Shown piece by piece: positions 1 through 6,822 of a DNA stretch of 8,249 nucleotides (the first letter of the stretch is position 1; each line of letters begins with the position of its first letter). The translations under genes and the position numbers were made by a program. The stretch is from positions 1-8,249 of the forward strand of contig JAUVHQ010000081.1 in NCBI GenBank assembly GCA_030593185.1, written 5' to 3'. Source of the stretch: Bacteroidota bacterium. Lineage in GTDB: Bacteria > Bacteroidota > Bacteroidia > Bacteroidales > VadinHA17. Below the pieces are notes generated by a model. That model saw only the letters and a program-made list of their open reading frames with translations. It was not told the origin of the DNA and made no database searches.

Positions 1-543
1 ACTTACTTCCATAAAGACATATTCGCATTCTTTTTTGACCATCTCTGAAAGCAACCGGTTTATTTGTAAGATATCAGGGGTTGTAAGGGTAGTGGGTATC
101 TCTTTTTCAACAATTATGTTCCCTGTGGTAGAAATCAAACCTGTTTTCTTTCCGGCTTTCCTGAAAAGATTATAAAGAAGGTGTACAATTGTAGTTTTAC
201 CATTTGTACCTGTTACTCCAATAAGTTTGAGTTTCCCGGTTGGATTCCCGAAAAAATTTGCTGCTATTCTGCCTAAAGCAACGGCAGAATTATTTACCCG
301 GATAAAAGTTGCTTTTTCAAGTGTCTTTACCGGAATTTTCTCACAAATAATTGCAGATGCTCCATTATTAACAGCCGACAGTATATACTTGTGTCCATCC
401 GTATTTATGCCCTTTACAGCAAAAAACATATCTCCCGGTTTTACATCCCTGGAGTCAAATTGCAATCTTTTAACTTCGGTTTCCCGAGGGCCGGTAATTT
501 TCAGGATATTTACCCCGTATAATATGTCTTTCAATTTTACCAT
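1..543 (-). CDS. murE: UDP-N-acetylmuramyl peptide synthetase MurE, N-terminal part (runs off left edge)
   Basis: This is the first 181 codons of the cytoplasmic Mur ligase that adds the third amino acid (meso-diaminopimelate in most Bacteroidota) to UDP-MurNAc-L-Ala-D-Glu, using ATP. The N-terminal UMP-binding domain includes FDSRDVKPGDMFFA (residues 29-42). The central-domain P-loop TGTNGKTT (111-118) and the STTGN and TTPD segments (138-142, 154-157) follow. The window ends inside the conserved EVSSH motif, at EVS (179-181). The residues that choose diaminopimelate or lysine lie in the missing C-terminal half, so substrate is inferred only. The start used is MVKLKDI. An in-frame ATG nine bases upstream (position 552, giving MFRMVKL) is also possible, since neither has a clear ribosome binding site. 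It follows ftsI by 16 nt, the usual dcw order. Confidence 0.95.
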   Translation of the reverse strand, partial: MVKLKDILYGVNILKITGPRETEVKRLQFDSRDVKPGDMFFAVKGINTDGHKYILSAVNNGASAIICEKIPVKTLEKATFIRVNNSAVALGRIAANFFGNPTGKLKLIGVTGTNGKTTIVHLLYNLFRKAGKKTGLISTTGNIIVEKEIPTTLTTPDILQINRLLSEMVKKECEYVFMEVS

Positions 544-559
544 TCGAAACATTCGTTAT

Positions 560-2680
560 TTATCCCATACTCATTTCAAGCAGCACTTTTGAGCCGGGGG
601 ATATTTTGGTACCCGGTGCAATGGATTGTTTCCAAACTTTACCATATCCTTTTACTTCCACTTTCAAAGCCATATTCTCAAGAATATAAAGAGCATCCAT
701 GAGTCCCATCTCTTTAACATTCGGCATTATTCCCTTGCTTATATCCAGTGGCTTCAACATGATAGTTGAATCTTGCTTGACCGTTGCTACCCATTTCGAT
801 GAGACATTTATATTTGTTGTTGCTATATTAAATCGTTCAAAAACCGACTTCAGATCTTCAAGATTCCCGTGCTTTGAATATGGAGGGTCATATGCTTCAG
901 GTATATTCAAATATTGTTGTTCGTCCCGAAACAGGCTGGTGGCATAAACTTTATCTGCAATTTCCTTAAAAACAGGTCCTGCAACCAGATTTCCATAGTA
1001 GATTGAACTGGTTGGAGAATTAATAACAACAATGCAGGAATATTTTGGATTCTCTGCCGGAAAATATCCTACAAAAGAAGCCTGGTATGATACTTCTGAT
1101 CCCTGCTTATAACCATATTTTTCATTTGCGATCTGTGCAGTTCCTGTTTTTCCTGCAATTTTAAAGTTATCATTCCGGAGATTCATAGCTGTCCCATTTT
1201 CAACAACACCCTCAAGTATTTCGCGGGCTTTCCGAATAGTTTCATCAGAGCAGATTGAAGGATTTAACACTTTAGTATCAAACTTTCGTATTCTTTCCCC
1301 GTGGTACCTTATCTCCCTGACAAAACCCGGTTTTACCATTTTGCCATTATTAGCAACTGCATTATAGAATGTAAGTATCTGTAAAGGTGTCATTCTAACT
1401 TCATATCCATGAGAAATCATGGGAAGACTTAACCCCGACCAATACTTGTCTCCAGGATATTGAATATACGGGATCCCTTCGCCCTTTATTTCAACGTTAA
1501 GTTTTTCATTAAGAAGCATAGCATAAAGCCTGTTAATAAACTGACTTTCACGACCTTTATAATTTTCGTTGATTATTATTGACATCCCTACGTTTGAAGA
1601 TAACTCAAAGACCTGTTTGACTGTTATTTTTCCATATCCTCCTTTTTTGGTATCCTTTATGGTTTTGTCGTAATACCGTATCTTACCATTGCCGGTATCA
1701 ATGGTATCATCCAGATTAACCACTTTGTCTTCCAGGGCAACCATAAGCGCAGGAAGTTTAAAAGTTGATCCGGGTTCAGTACTTTCGCCGATCCCATAAT
1801 TGTATAATTCACGATACCTGCCCTCCTTATCCCTCTCCAGATTAACTATTGCTTTTACCTCACCTGTTTGAACCTCCATAAGTATAGCAGTGCCATGATG
1901 TGCATTATGCCTGGAAAGTTGTTTTAACAGGGCATGCTCAGCAACATCCTGCAGATTTATATTAATAGTTGTTACTACCTCATTACCATCACGTGGTTCC
2001 ACTTCATTGTTGGTATTCACAGGCATCCAAACATTACCCGAGAGGCGTTGCATCAACCTGACGCCAACCACACCTGAAAGTTCATGATCATACGCTCCTT
2101 CAATGCCAACCACATTTCCTGATCTTCCCTTTGTCAGATATCCTATTGTTCTGGATGCCAGTCCCATATGAGGCAATATTCTTTTGTTTTCCTGAACATA
2201 AATAAATCCACCTTTATAACGGCCACGTCTGAACAGGGGGAAAGTTTTCATCTCTTTCAGTTCATTATAATTCACTCCTTTTTTCAGTAAATGATATCTT
2301 TCTCCATTTTGCCTGGCACTAATAATTTCACGCTTATAGGCAGTTTTTGATTTATCATTGAATAGTTTTGATAAACAAAATGCCAGTGAGTCTACTTTTT
2401 CTCTGAATATTTCACCTGACATAGCAGTACTCATCAAATCCATCCTAATCTCATAATATGGAACAGAACTGGCAAGCAGGCGACCATCATCAGCAAGAAT
2501 ATCCCCGCGATTGGGATCGATGGTAATGTACTTCATATTATGTTCTTCAGATTTTTCCTCCCATTTGCTGCCTTCAACATAAATAAGGATGAATAATTTG
2601 CCTATTATACCCAATGAAAGAACAAAAATGCCAAGGTACACTACACCCACTCTCCAAACGATATGTTTTTTCAATGACAT
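560..2680 (-). CDS. ftsI: Division transpeptidase FtsI (PBP3, class B penicillin-binding protein) with C-terminal PASTA domain
   Basis: This 706-residue class B penicillin-binding protein cross-links septal peptidoglycan in the periplasm with FtsW and FtsQLB. One N-terminal membrane segment (about 10-34) anchors it, followed by a dimerisation domain (about 55-210) that includes the conserved NRGDILADDGRLLA stretch. The transpeptidase domain carries all three active-site motifs: STFK with nucleophile Ser305 and Lys308, SSN at 361-363, and KTGTAQ at 511-516. About 55 residues at the end (650-704, MPNVKEMGLMDALYILE then SIAPGTKISPGSKV) fit one PASTA domain. Escherichia coli FtsI (588 aa) lacks it, but Bacteroidota homologues and the Gram-positive SpoVD/PBP2x type have it. 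The gene starts 2 nt after ftsL stops, implying tight co-translation. The SpoVD annotation is an alternative name, but the dcw position favours FtsI. Confidence 0.96.
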   Translation of the reverse strand: MSLKKHIVWRVGVVYLGIFVLSLGIIGKLFILIYVEGSKWEEKSEEHNMKYITIDPNRGDILADDGRLLASSVPYYEIRMDLMSTAMSGEIFREKVDSLAFCLSKLFNDKSKTAYKREIISARQNGERYHLLKKGVNYNELKEMKTFPLFRRGRYKGGFIYVQENKRILPHMGLASRTIGYLTKGRSGNVVGIEGAYDHELSGVVGVRLMQRLSGNVWMPVNTNNEVEPRDGNEVVTTININLQDVAEHALLKQLSRHNAHHGTAILMEVQTGEVKAIVNLERDKEGRYRELYNYGIGESTEPGSTFKLPALMVALEDKVVNLDDTIDTGNGKIRYYDKTIKDTKKGGYGKITVKQVFELSSNVGMSIIINENYKGRESQFINRLYAMLLNEKLNVEIKGEGIPYIQYPGDKYWSGLSLPMISHGYEVRMTPLQILTFYNAVANNGKMVKPGFVREIRYHGERIRKFDTKVLNPSICSDETIRKAREILEGVVENGTAMNLRNDNFKIAGKTGTAQIANEKYGYKQGSEVSYQASFVGYFPAENPKYSCIVVINSPTSSIYYGNLVAGPVFKEIADKVYATSLFRDEQQYLNIPEAYDPPYSKHGNLEDLKSVFERFNIATTNINVSSKWVATVKQDSTIMLKPLDISKGIMPNVKEMGLMDALYILENMALKVEVKGYGKVWKQSIAPGTKISPGSKVLLEMSMG

Positions 2681-2682
2681 TG

Positions 2683-3072
2683 TTATGGTTCCTTTTCGTT
2701 TTCTATAACTATTTTACTTGGAGGCTCAACAAGTTCTTCCAATCCCAATTTTTTTTCCTGAACCATTCTGGTAACTTCAGATTGTTTACTTATATACATC
2801 AGACCGGAAGCCGTTGTTATTGATTCAAATCTTAACTCTTCCACTTCACGTTGTATTTTCACGGTTTCTCTTACAACACGTTCAGCATGGTAGCGATTGG
2901 CTATATACAGGATCGCAAGAAAGGTGAGAAAAATAATAAATGGCACCTGATTAACTACCCCGTTTCTGGTCAATACCGAACCATCAATCAGGCTTTTTGC
3001 AGAGAATTTTTTTTCTTCCCTGTAATCAGCAGGTTCATCAATGAAATCAATATTTTTTCTATCATTATCCAT
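2683..3072 (-). CDS. ftsL: FtsL-like cell division protein (Bacteroidota type)
   Basis: This 129-residue bitopic membrane protein sits in the ftsL slot between rsmH and ftsI. A charged cytoplasmic N-terminus of about 42 residues is followed by one membrane segment (43-59, VPFIIFLTFLAILYIAN). Next comes a predicted coiled coil (about 61-90, HAERVVRETVKIQREVEELRFE) and a short periplasmic tail. The stretch LMYISKQSEVTRMVQEKKLGL (91-111) is typical of Bacteroidota FtsL-like proteins, where a divergent family replaces the classic FtsL. In other bacteria FtsL pairs with FtsB and FtsQ to activate FtsWI, and that role is assumed here from position and topology, since sequence similarity across phyla is low. 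It starts 14 nt after rsmH stops and ends 2 nt before ftsI starts. Confidence 0.87.
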   Translation of the reverse strand: MDNDRKNIDFIDEPADYREEKKFSAKSLIDGSVLTRNGVVNQVPFIIFLTFLAILYIANRYHAERVVRETVKIQREVEELRFESITTASGLMYISKQSEVTRMVQEKKLGLEELVEPPSKIVIENEKEP

Positions 3073-3086
3073 ATTAACTCAAAAAC

Positions 3087-3983
3087 TCAAATTCTTTCCG
3101 CGATACGTAACTTGGCGCTACGTGCTCTTTTATTCTTCAGCACCTCGTTTTCATCAGGTGTTATCACTTTTCGGTTAATTTGTTTAAATGGAACTTTAAA
3201 ATTCCCATAGATATCTTTCTCAATGTTGCCGGTAAAATTGCCGGCCCGGATAAAATTCTTTACCAATCTGTCTTCAAGTGAATGATATGTAATTACGACC
3301 AGGCGTGCACCAGTATCCATGATATCCACAGTTTGTTTTAGCATTTGTTTAAGATTCTCCATTTCATTGTTCACCTCTATCCTCAATGCCTGAAAAACTT
3401 TTGCCATAAATTTATTCTCTCCTTCACGACCGGTTAGCGGTTTCACCAAATTCACCAGATCAAAAACTCTTTCGATTTTTTTTGTTTTCCTGAATTCGTC
3501 AATCCTTCCTGCCAATTGACCTGATCTTCTGATCTCTCCATAATATCTGAATATCTCTGATAATTCCTCAACACGATATTCAGAAAGTATATCTATCGCG
3601 GATTTTTTTGCTCCGGGATTCATTCTCATATCCAACATTGCATCATGGCGAAAAGAAAACCCTCTTTCAGGGATATCTATCTGATGCGATGAGATACCCA
3701 GATCGGCTATTAATCCATCAATCCTGCGAACTCCATGGAATCGCAAATTGTTACTTAAAAATTTGAAATTCTGTATCAGTAGCTTAAATCTTTCATCCTT
3801 CAATGAATTAGCCATGGCATCATTATCAGCATCGAAAGCGACCAGGCGACCATTCTTAAGATAACTTAGAATTTCTCTTGAATGTCCTCCGCCTCCAAAA
3901 GTTGCATCAACATAAATCCCATCAGGTTTTATTTTCAATCCTTCAATGCTCCTATGTAAAAGAACCGGTATATGGTATATCAT
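3087..3983 (-). CDS. rsmH: 16S rRNA (cytosine-1402-N4)-methyltransferase RsmH (MraW)
   Basis: This 298-residue SAM-dependent enzyme methylates N4 of C1402 in the decoding centre of 16S rRNA. The N-terminus MIYHIPVLLHRSIEGL has the family HxPVLL signature. The SAM-binding loop is DATFGGGGHS (26-35), followed by the acidic stretch AFDADNDA (49-56). The family motifs DLGISSHQID (94-103), RGFSF (107-111), LDMRMNP (117-123), FQALRIEVNNE (197-207) and YHSLEDR (233-239) are all present. The C-terminal KNKRARSAKLRIAER is the expected basic end. Length is normal (about 300-315 residues in the family). Its ATG overlaps the mraZ stop codon (ATGA), so the two genes are probably translationally coupled. 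No active-site loss is visible. Confidence 0.97.
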   Translation of the reverse strand: MIYHIPVLLHRSIEGLKIKPDGIYVDATFGGGGHSREILSYLKNGRLVAFDADNDAMANSLKDERFKLLIQNFKFLSNNLRFHGVRRIDGLIADLGISSHQIDIPERGFSFRHDAMLDMRMNPGAKKSAIDILSEYRVEELSEIFRYYGEIRRSGQLAGRIDEFRKTKKIERVFDLVNLVKPLTGREGENKFMAKVFQALRIEVNNEMENLKQMLKQTVDIMDTGARLVVITYHSLEDRLVKNFIRAGNFTGNIEKDIYGNFKVPFKQINRKVITPDENEVLKNKRARSAKLRIAERI

Positions 3984-4450
3984 TCTTCTTCAGGATCAAT
4001 AAGTGAACCACCCATAAGTTTCTCTGCCAGAGCCGGAAAATCTTTTACCTCTTCACCAGATATTTCATAGCTTTCTCTGGACCATATCTCAATTTTTCCA
4101 TATTGTCCCGCGAGTATTACTTCCTTTTTTATCCCCGCGAATTCCAGCAATCTTTTAGGGATCAACATACGGTTATTACTATCCAGAACAATTTCAGCCG
4201 TACCCCTGTAGAAATTTCTTAGAAACTTACTTTGTTCCTTATTGTAGGGATTAATACGACTACGAATTAATTTATTCTGCCGTTCCCACTCGTCCATTGG
4301 ATAGAGTACAAGACATTTCTCAAAAATATCTTTCTTTATCACAAACCTGTCCTGCAATATTTTTGGCATATGCTTTTTAAAGGCAGATGGAATTAAAATT
4401 CTACCTTTGGAATCAACTTTGCATGTATGGTCACCAATAAATGTCGACAT
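3980..4450 (-). CDS. mraZ: MraZ, transcriptional regulator of the division/cell-wall operon
   Basis: This 156-residue protein is built from two SpoVT/AbrB-like swapped-hairpin half-domains and forms a ring oligomer that binds DNA upstream of its own gene. The two signature loops are visible: DSKGRILIPSAFK (residues 13-25) and DSNNRMLIPKRLLEFAG (90-106). Both keep the conserved Asp and Arg of the MraZ DxxxR motif. It is the first gene of the dcw operon, and its stop overlaps the rsmH start by 4 nt. The four 10-bp repeats at 4484-4523 are its likely operator, which implies autoregulation of the whole cluster. The start is supported by the conserved FIGDHTCKVDSKGR N-terminus, which leaves only a few residues before the first domain. 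The start codon lies in a 14-bp palindrome. Confidence 0.96.
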   Translation of the reverse strand: MSTFIGDHTCKVDSKGRILIPSAFKKHMPKILQDRFVIKKDIFEKCLVLYPMDEWERQNKLIRSRINPYNKEQSKFLRNFYRGTAEIVLDSNNRMLIPKRLLEFAGIKKEVILAGQYGKIEIWSRESYEISGEEVKDFPALAEKLMGGSLIDPEEE

Positions 4451-4471
4451 TTTACAGTATTAAAATTTGCT

Positions 4472-4479
4472 AAAATATA
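4472..4479 (-). promoter_or_regulatory. Possible -7 promoter element of mraZ
   Basis: Read on the minus strand this is TATATTTT, seven of the eight positions of the Bacteroidota housekeeping sigma consensus TAnnTTTG. It lies about 21 nt upstream of the mraZ ATG. A proper -33 TTTG at the usual 19-21 nt spacing is absent; that position falls inside the MraZ repeats instead. A repressor bound to the repeats would therefore cover the promoter. The region is AT-rich, so a chance match is possible. Confidence 0.35.
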
Positions 4480-4483
4480 CAAT

Positions 4484-4523
4484 AAATTACCACAAATTAC
4501 CACTTTTTCCCATTTTTTCCCAC
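4484..4523 (-). promoter_or_regulatory. MraZ-binding box: four contiguous 10-bp direct repeats
   Basis: On the minus strand, reading towards mraZ, the units are GTGGGAAAAA, ATGGGAAAAA, GTGGTAATTT and GTGGTAATTT, with no gaps between them. MraZ is known in Escherichia coli, Mycoplasma and others to bind three or four TGGG-type direct repeats spaced at 10 bp, one per helical turn. The first two units here match TGGG exactly and the last two carry TGGT. The box ends 33 nt before the mraZ start codon, and positions 4440-4483 between them are AT-rich leader and promoter. Function is inferred from repeat spacing, motif and position directly upstream of mraZ. Confidence 0.88.
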
Positions 4524-4587
4524 TTTGTTAATAACTTTCGTCAAAATTCTTCATTTTTATCACTCCCTCTCCTTCTTTTATTATTTA

Positions 4588-4619
4588 ATCATTCAATCAT
4601 TTTATCATTTAATCATTGA
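4588..4619. repeat. 8-bp tandem repeat, ATCATTNN x4
   Basis: ATCATT occurs at 4588, 4596, 4604 and 4612, an exact 8-bp period, with the last two bases of each unit varying (CA, TT, TA, GA). It lies in the divergent mraZ/glsA intergenic region, about 65 bp beyond the MraZ box and about 20 bp before a possible glsA promoter. It may be a degenerate short tandem repeat with no function, or a phased binding site. The period is visible; a role is not. Confidence 0.6.
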
Positions 4620-4638
4620 TAATTTTGCCGGATTTTTG

Positions 4639-4646
4639 TATATTTT
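4639..4646 (+). promoter_or_regulatory. Possible -7 promoter element of the glsA-like gene
   Basis: TATATTTT matches seven of eight positions of TAnnTTTG. ATTG at 4615-4618 lies 20 nt upstream and could serve as a weak -33 element (consensus TTTG). A start near 4652 would leave a leader of about 50 nt before the ATG at 4703. The local sequence is very AT-rich, so the call is weak. Confidence 0.3.
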
Positions 4647-4702
4647 TACAATTATTAACCATATGTTCTTTTAGCATGACCAATAGGAAATAAAATTCAA
4701 AA

Positions 4703-5566
4703 ATGAAAAGTGAAGAAAAACGAACCGGGGCATTTTATATTGATATTGAGAAGGTAATTTCAGATAAAAATCCACGGTTACTTAAATTGTTACCTGCATT
4801 TCTGATCCGGTATCTGAAAAAGATCATCCATCAGGAAGAGCTTAATGAATTCCTTAAATTATATGGAGATTTGGCGGGTCTTGATTTTATCCGTGAGGGG
4901 TTAAAATACATGGAAACAAATTATGAAGTGAAAGGATTGGAAAATTTACCTAAGGAAGGACGGTTTTTATTTGCATCGAATCATCCATTGGGGGGACTTG
5001 ACGGGTTAGTTTTCATCCACGAAGTAGGCAAAATCTGGCCCCGGCTAAAATTTCCCGTCAATGATCTTTTAATGAATATAAAAAATCTTGATCCCATTTT
5101 CCTTCCTATAAACAAACATGGAAAACAGGATAAGCAAGCTGTTATACAAATTGAAAAATCATACGCTTCAGATGATCAAATCCTCTATTTCCCTGCAGGT
5201 TTATGTTCCAGAAAAAAGAAAGGGAAAATTGAAGACCTTGAATGGAAAAAGCATTTTATTACCAAAGCCGTAAAACATAAGAGGGATATTGTCCCCGTGC
5301 ATTTCACAGGCCGTAATTCCAATTTCTTTTATAATCTTGCCAACCTTAGGATTTTGCTGGGAATAAAATCAAATATTGAAATGGTTTACCTGGCTAATGA
5401 AATGTTTAAACAAAAAAATAAGAAAATAATTGTCAGGTTTGGAGAACCAATACCATACAGAATGTTTGACAAAACATTATCACCTCAAGCATGGGCACTT
5501 AAGGTAAAAAAGATCGTATATTCTCTTGGTGAAGGAAAAGAAGTCTCATTAAATTCAATATCCTGA
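4703..5566 (+). CDS. glsA: PlsC-like lysophospholipid/glycine-lipid O-acyltransferase (GlsA-like)
   Basis: This 287-residue acyltransferase has no signal peptide and probably acts at the inner face of the cytoplasmic membrane. The catalytic motif is SNHPLGGLDG (92-101), with His94 and Asp100 separated by five residues instead of the four of classic HX4D PlsC enzymes. The acceptor-site block is FPAGLCSR (163-170), and VPVHFTGRNS (197-206) follows. From memory the whole protein resembles the Bacteroides GlsA family (YLKKIIHQEELN near the start, VNDLLMN, PINKHG, FFYNLANL), which O-acylates N-acyl-glycine to give diacyl glycine lipids. The N-acyltransferase partner lies next on the same strand. 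The alternative is a general 1-acyl-glycerol-3-phosphate acyltransferase. It starts at the only plausible ATG, and there is no clear Shine-Dalgarno site. Confidence 0.82.
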   Translation: MKSEEKRTGAFYIDIEKVISDKNPRLLKLLPAFLIRYLKKIIHQEELNEFLKLYGDLAGLDFIREGLKYMETNYEVKGLENLPKEGRFLFASNHPLGGLDGLVFIHEVGKIWPRLKFPVNDLLMNIKNLDPIFLPINKHGKQDKQAVIQIEKSYASDDQILYFPAGLCSRKKKGKIEDLEWKKHFITKAVKHKRDIVPVHFTGRNSNFFYNLANLRILLGIKSNIEMVYLANEMFKQKNKKIIVRFGEPIPYRMFDKTLSPQAWALKVKKIVYSLGEGKEVSLNSIS

Positions 5567-5612
5567 TAATTGTCTAACTGCTTAATTCATAAATTTTCTC
5601 AAACACCTCATT

Positions 5613-5631
5613 ATTCCAGTATTCCAGTATT
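5613..5631. repeat. 8-bp tandem repeat, ATTCCAGT x2.4
   Basis: ATTCCAGT is repeated exactly at 5613-5620 and 5621-5628, then ATT of a third copy. A related degenerate array with TTCC every 8 or 9 bp appears about 140 bp downstream. Confidence 0.65.
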
Positions 5632-5636
5632 ATTAT

Positions 5637-5664
5637 GTTATAAGTTAAAAGTTATATGTTAACT
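5637..5664. repeat. 7-bp tandem repeat, GTTA-led x4
   Basis: The units are GTTATAA, GTTAAAA, GTTATAT and GTTAACT, an exact 7-bp period with GTTA constant at 5637, 5644, 5651 and 5658. This is low-complexity intergenic DNA of a kind common in Bacteroidota genomes. No function can be read from it. Confidence 0.65.
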
Positions 5665-5701
5665 ATACTTTTTTGCTCTTTACTTTTCACACTGCAACTC
5701 T

Positions 5702-5730
5702 GCGGTTATATTTATTAAAGAATTAACCGC
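5702..5730. repeat. Inverted repeat GCGGTTA / TAACCGC
   Basis: A 7-bp perfect stem (5702-5708 and 5724-5730) flanks a 15-nt AT-rich loop. It runs into CAAGTACGCTAAGGATGCGC (5731-5750), which resembles the degenerate ACCGCNAAGTACGCNAAG-type intergenic repeats that I recall from environmental Bacteroidota and other phyla. No T-run follows, so it is not a typical intrinsic terminator. It may be the decayed end of a dispersed repeat. Confidence 0.5.
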
Positions 5731-5762
5731 CAAGTACGCTAAGGATGCGCCCCAGTACAGTC

Positions 5763-5796
5763 ATTCTTCCACTATTCCATCTATTCCCATGTTCCA
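5763..5796. repeat. Degenerate ATTCC array, 8-9 bp period
   Basis: TTCC recurs at 5767, 5775, 5784 and 5792 (steps of 8, 9 and 8), mostly as ATTCC with variable flanks. It is probably the same repeat class as the ATTCCAGT pair at 5613-5631. Confidence 0.45.
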
Positions 5797-5838
5797 AAAT
5801 AACTACACGTTATCCTGAAAAATTTTATTTATTATCTG

Positions 5839-5846
5839 TATCTTTA
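5839..5846 (+). promoter_or_regulatory. Possible -7 promoter element of the glsB-like gene
   Basis: TATCTTTA matches TAnnTTTG at seven of eight positions and lies 28 nt upstream of the ATG at 5875. No clear -33 TTTG was found at 19-21 nt spacing. It supports a separate promoter for this gene, given the long spacer. Confidence 0.35.
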
Positions 5847-5874
5847 CTTTACAATAAAATAATTGATTATTTCC

Positions 5875-6822
5875 ATGGAAGCTATTATTCCTTCAATACC
5901 GCGAGAAAAACTAATTAAAGAACTAGTGCCGGAACGGTTTGTACGTAAAACCAATTACGGGAACAATGAAATTTATATTTTCACTCACCATAATTCCCCT
6001 ATGCTCATGCAGGAAATTGGCAGGCTAAGAGAAATGGCTTTCAGGCATGCAGGAGGCGGAACCGGAAAGAAGGTTGATATTGATGAAATGGATACCCGGG
6101 AAGATTCTTATCAGCAACTAATTGTCTGGGATCCGGAAGATCAGGAGATATTAGGGGGTTATCGTTTTTACAAATGCATGGAGGCAGAAAAGGATTGTTT
6201 TGACTTTAATAAATTATCAACATCTCATTATTTTAAGTTCTCTGAGAAATTCAAGAAAACTTATCTGCCACACATGATTGAGTTGGGACGTTCATTTGTT
6301 CAACCTTTTCTTGCTTCCGGTAAAAGACGAAAAGGTTTGTTTGCCCTTGACAATCTATGGGATGGTTTGGGAGCACTTGTAATTGACAACCCCGGAATGC
6401 GTTATTTCTTTGGTAAAGTAACCATGTATACGCATTTCGACAGGTTTGCAAGGGATATAATTTTGCATTTCCTCTACAAGCACTTTGGTGATCCTGACAA
6501 ACTTGTAACACCCTTTGATCCTATGCCTCTTGACCTTGAAAGAAAGGAAATCACTTCTTTATTGACCGGTAAAGATTACATGGAAGATTACAAGTTACTT
6601 TCCCAACAGGTTCGAAAATTAGGCGAAAATGTCCCGCCTCTAATTAACGCATATATGAACTTATCCCCAACAATGAAGACCTTTGGTACTATTATCAATA
6701 ATGATTTTGGCGATGTGGAAGAAACCGGGATAATGATCACGCTCAAAGACATGTATATTTCGAAAGTAAACAGGCATCTGGCTTCTTACCGTGAAGATTA
6801 CCAGTTACCTTCGCATGAATAG
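5875..6822 (+). CDS. glsB: OlsB/GNAT-like N-acyltransferase (GlsB-like, glycine lipid biosynthesis)
   Basis: This 315-residue protein belongs to the hemolysin-annotated, OlsB-related GNAT acyltransferases. In Bacteroides the homologue GlsB transfers a 3-hydroxy fatty acyl group, probably from acyl-ACP, to glycine as the first step of glycine lipid synthesis. Features that match remembered GlsB sequences are EIGRLREMAFR (47-57), AGGGTGKKVDIDEMD (59-73), QLIVWDPEDQEILGGYRF (81-98), ELGRSFVQP (136-144), KGLFALDNLWDGLGAL (153-168), RYFFGKVTMY (176-185) and PPLINAYMNLSPTMKTFGT (254-272). ATG at 5875 is chosen over TTG at 5863, which would add only MIIS. It lies downstream of a GlsA-like gene on the same strand; gene order and the 308-nt gap differ from the compact pair I recall in Bacteroides. 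Ornithine or other amino acid acceptors cannot be excluded. Confidence 0.85.
   Translation: MEAIIPSIPREKLIKELVPERFVRKTNYGNNEIYIFTHHNSPMLMQEIGRLREMAFRHAGGGTGKKVDIDEMDTREDSYQQLIVWDPEDQEILGGYRFYKCMEAEKDCFDFNKLSTSHYFKFSEKFKKTYLPHMIELGRSFVQPFLASGKRRKGLFALDNLWDGLGALVIDNPGMRYFFGKVTMYTHFDRFARDIILHFLYKHFGDPDKLVTPFDPMPLDLERKEITSLLTGKDYMEDYKLLSQQVRKLGENVPPLINAYMNLSPTMKTFGTIINNDFGDVEETGIMITLKDMYISKVNRHLASYREDYQLPSHE

Larger units (their letters stand above)
5567..5874. other. Non-coding spacer between glsA-like and glsB-like genes, rich in short repeats
   Basis: This 308-nt stretch has no convincing reading frame. In order it holds an ATTCCAGT duplication (5613-5631), a 7-bp GTTA repeat (5637-5664), an inverted repeat with an ACCGC-type segment (5702-5747), a degenerate ATTCC array (5763-5796), and a possible glsB promoter (5839-5846). 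No strong terminator was seen. Its length and repeats argue that the two acyltransferase genes are transcribed separately. Confidence 0.7.

Noticed and set aside
227..592. Plus-strand open frame of 121 codons
   Set aside because: It is antisense to the well-supported murE and the end of ftsI, and the protein has no recognisable features.
699..947. Plus-strand open frame of 82 codons
   Set aside because: It is antisense to the C-terminal part of ftsI, including the PASTA domain.
2614..3210. Two plus-strand open frames (2614-2823 and 2851-3210)
   Set aside because: They are antisense to ftsI, ftsL and rsmH, which are all supported by motifs and packing.
5863..5874. TTG start extending the glsB-like protein by MIIS
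   Set aside because: ATG at 5875 gives a start (MEAII) that fits the family, and the extension adds no conserved residues.
6251..6511. Minus-strand open frame of 86 codons
   Set aside because: It lies inside the conserved core of the glsB-like gene on the other strand.
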